Positions 62,918 through 64,000 of a DNA stretch of 64,000 nt are shown here, in pieces. This DNA comes from Berghia stephanieae (lineage: Eukaryota; Mollusca; Gastropoda; Nudibranchia; Aeolidiidae): assembly GCA_034508935.3 (NCBI GenBank), contig CM067454.1, forward strand, positions 35,645,682 to 35,709,681, read 5' to 3'. The translations under genes were made by a program, and so were the position numbers. The stretch's first letter is position 1; every line of letters begins with the position of its first letter. The notes under the pieces are model-generated. The model saw only the letters and a list, made by a program, of their open reading frames with translations. It was not told where the DNA came from and made no database searches.

Positions 62918-63453
62918 TGGGTGGGGATCCTGACCTCCCATAGCGGGCAGGGAGGTACATACTGTGTCTTCTATCCCCTTATATCTGTTATCCAACATGC
63001 TTTCTGTCTTTGTCTTGGAATGAAATTACTTGGTTTTTTCCTGGCCCTAGTCGGAGTCCTGGCTGGGAGGGAAACGGTCAAATGCATAGTTATTGTTTTG
63101 GGAGATGATATTTTTTTCCTTGTAAATCATCTCTCTGTTATGTATTATTGTATGTGTTATTTTAAATGAATAATGTAAGTATTTGAGTGTGTTCCTCTTT
63201 GTTGGATTTTGTGCTTGTGTCCGGGTGAGACTTATAGGTGATCTCAAACTAAGTACATTGATGGTATGTTCTTGGAATCTACATCTGATCCCTATTTGTT
63301 CCCAGTTCCCTTTTGTCTTACTTTCTCTTGGGTGCTTTAATTGTAATTCTAGAACTTTTTACTATCTCATTTTCTTCCTTTTTACTGGCGCTGATATAAC
63401 CTAAATGTGTTGCAAGCGCCGTAAAACCCTTAAAAACAAAAACAAAAAACAAA
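62918..63453 (+). mobile_element. 530-bp retroposon (family D), full length with perfect target duplication
   Basis: Flanked by aattatatcgcac at 62905-62917 and 63454-63466. The head is tgggtggggatcctgacctc; internal landmarks are ggaatgaaattacttggttt, tggctgggagggaaacggtc and gttcttggaatctacatctg; the end is tgcaagcgccgtaaaaccct, then an (aaaac)n tail. No ORF over 90 codons shares frame with other copies and no A/B box was found. The family has at least seven other copies or fragments in the window. Confidence 0.88.
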
Positions 63454-64000
63454 AATTATATCGCACAAATAATAGTATTTTTATGCCAAATTAAGAAAAT
63501 ACATTAAAACCGAAATAAACCGAAGCTGAAGAGAAGAGCAAAAAAATCAAGGGACGCTACTCAACTAAGACTACTCCCGAAAAATATATATTGAATTGCT
63601 TCCCTTACACCATAAATCGAACAATTGTTTTTAAAAATGTGTTTAAGACAATTGGTAATTTCTTCCATCATGATGTTGCTAGTAATGTTAGAAACAGTGT
63701 GTTTAAATTTGAAAGAAATTTATATATGCCACCGTTTGGTGCATCTATGTTAGAAATTTGAGGGTTTTACGTCTAATTTTAGCCTATATTGCCCCTTAAT
63801 TTTTTTTTTCTTTTCTTTTTTAATGTGACTTTTTTTTTTTTTTTTTGGTGTTCAACATGAAATTATACATCACATTATTAGTTTATGAGATTCAATTCAT
63901 GAATTTTATAACTATAAATCATAAGTGACCACTATTTTTTTTCGGAGGGGGGGGGGGGGGGGGGGGGGAACGGATACCTTTCAATTTTTCCGCAATTTTT
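63454..64000. other. Intergenic end of window with T and G homopolymers
   Basis: aatcaagggacgctactc at 63547-63564 is identical to 18 bases near the end of the foldback MITE, possibly a relic. T runs near 63800 and 63833; G run near 63945-63968. No gene. Confidence 0.45.

Overview
The window looks like a piece of a large, repeat-swollen invertebrate nuclear genome, most likely a gastropod or other mollusc. The basis is a class A chemosensory-type GPCR of the kind expanded in molluscs, tRNA-derived SINEs with a deeply conserved animal-type tail, several DNA transposon superfamilies, and long tri- and tetranucleotide microsatellites. The species cannot be fixed from sequence alone.

Two host loci are convincing. 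One is a GPCR exon at 9138-10136 (+). The other is the 3' part of a spliceosome gene, CWC25 (CCDC49), with eight phase-compatible exons from 36921 to 50562 (+) and its stop codon; the exon(s) for the extreme N-terminus were not found. A well-spliced exon of unknown identity lies on the minus strand at 34777-34919. A 100-codon orphan ORF at 1790-2092 and a decayed MADF gene at 46709-47097 are weaker.

Layout: 1-400 is the 3' end of a Helitron. 0.6-1.4 kb is a compound microsatellite. 3.8-5.6 kb is a truncated LINE (-), and 6.9-7.2 kb is the 5' end of the same LINE family (+). 7.3-8.5 kb is a (CATA)n/(TA)n block. 9.1-10.1 kb is the GPCR. 10.4-14.1 kb is an old LINE (+) split by a 529-bp retroposon with target-site duplications. 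14.9-17.1 kb holds pieces of two further LINEs. 17.7-20.3 and 25.7-27.8 kb are two copies of one AT-rich DNA transposon, one of which carries a SINE missing from the other. 22.7 kb has a foldback MITE whose sister lies at 56.5 kb. 28.8-30.2 kb is a hAT-type element. 31.8-33.9 kb is a P-element transposase with a THAP domain. 35.3-36.6 kb has a LINE tail and a retroposon. 36.9-50.6 kb is CWC25; one long intron contains a piggyBac element and the other a MADF relic and a composite SINE. 53.9-54.8 kb is a tandem array built on a tRNA-like unit. 56.9-57.6 kb is an inverted/tandem repeat. 59.4-61.8 kb is another TIR element with TA duplications. 62.9-63.5 kb is a full-length copy of the 530-bp retroposon.

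No operons, CRISPR arrays or retrovirus-like elements were seen. The main biological content is a normally spliced splicing-factor gene that tolerates many kinds of nested transposons in its introns. Several ORFs are broken by single-base slips in A-runs, so some frameshifts may be assembly errors rather than real decay.
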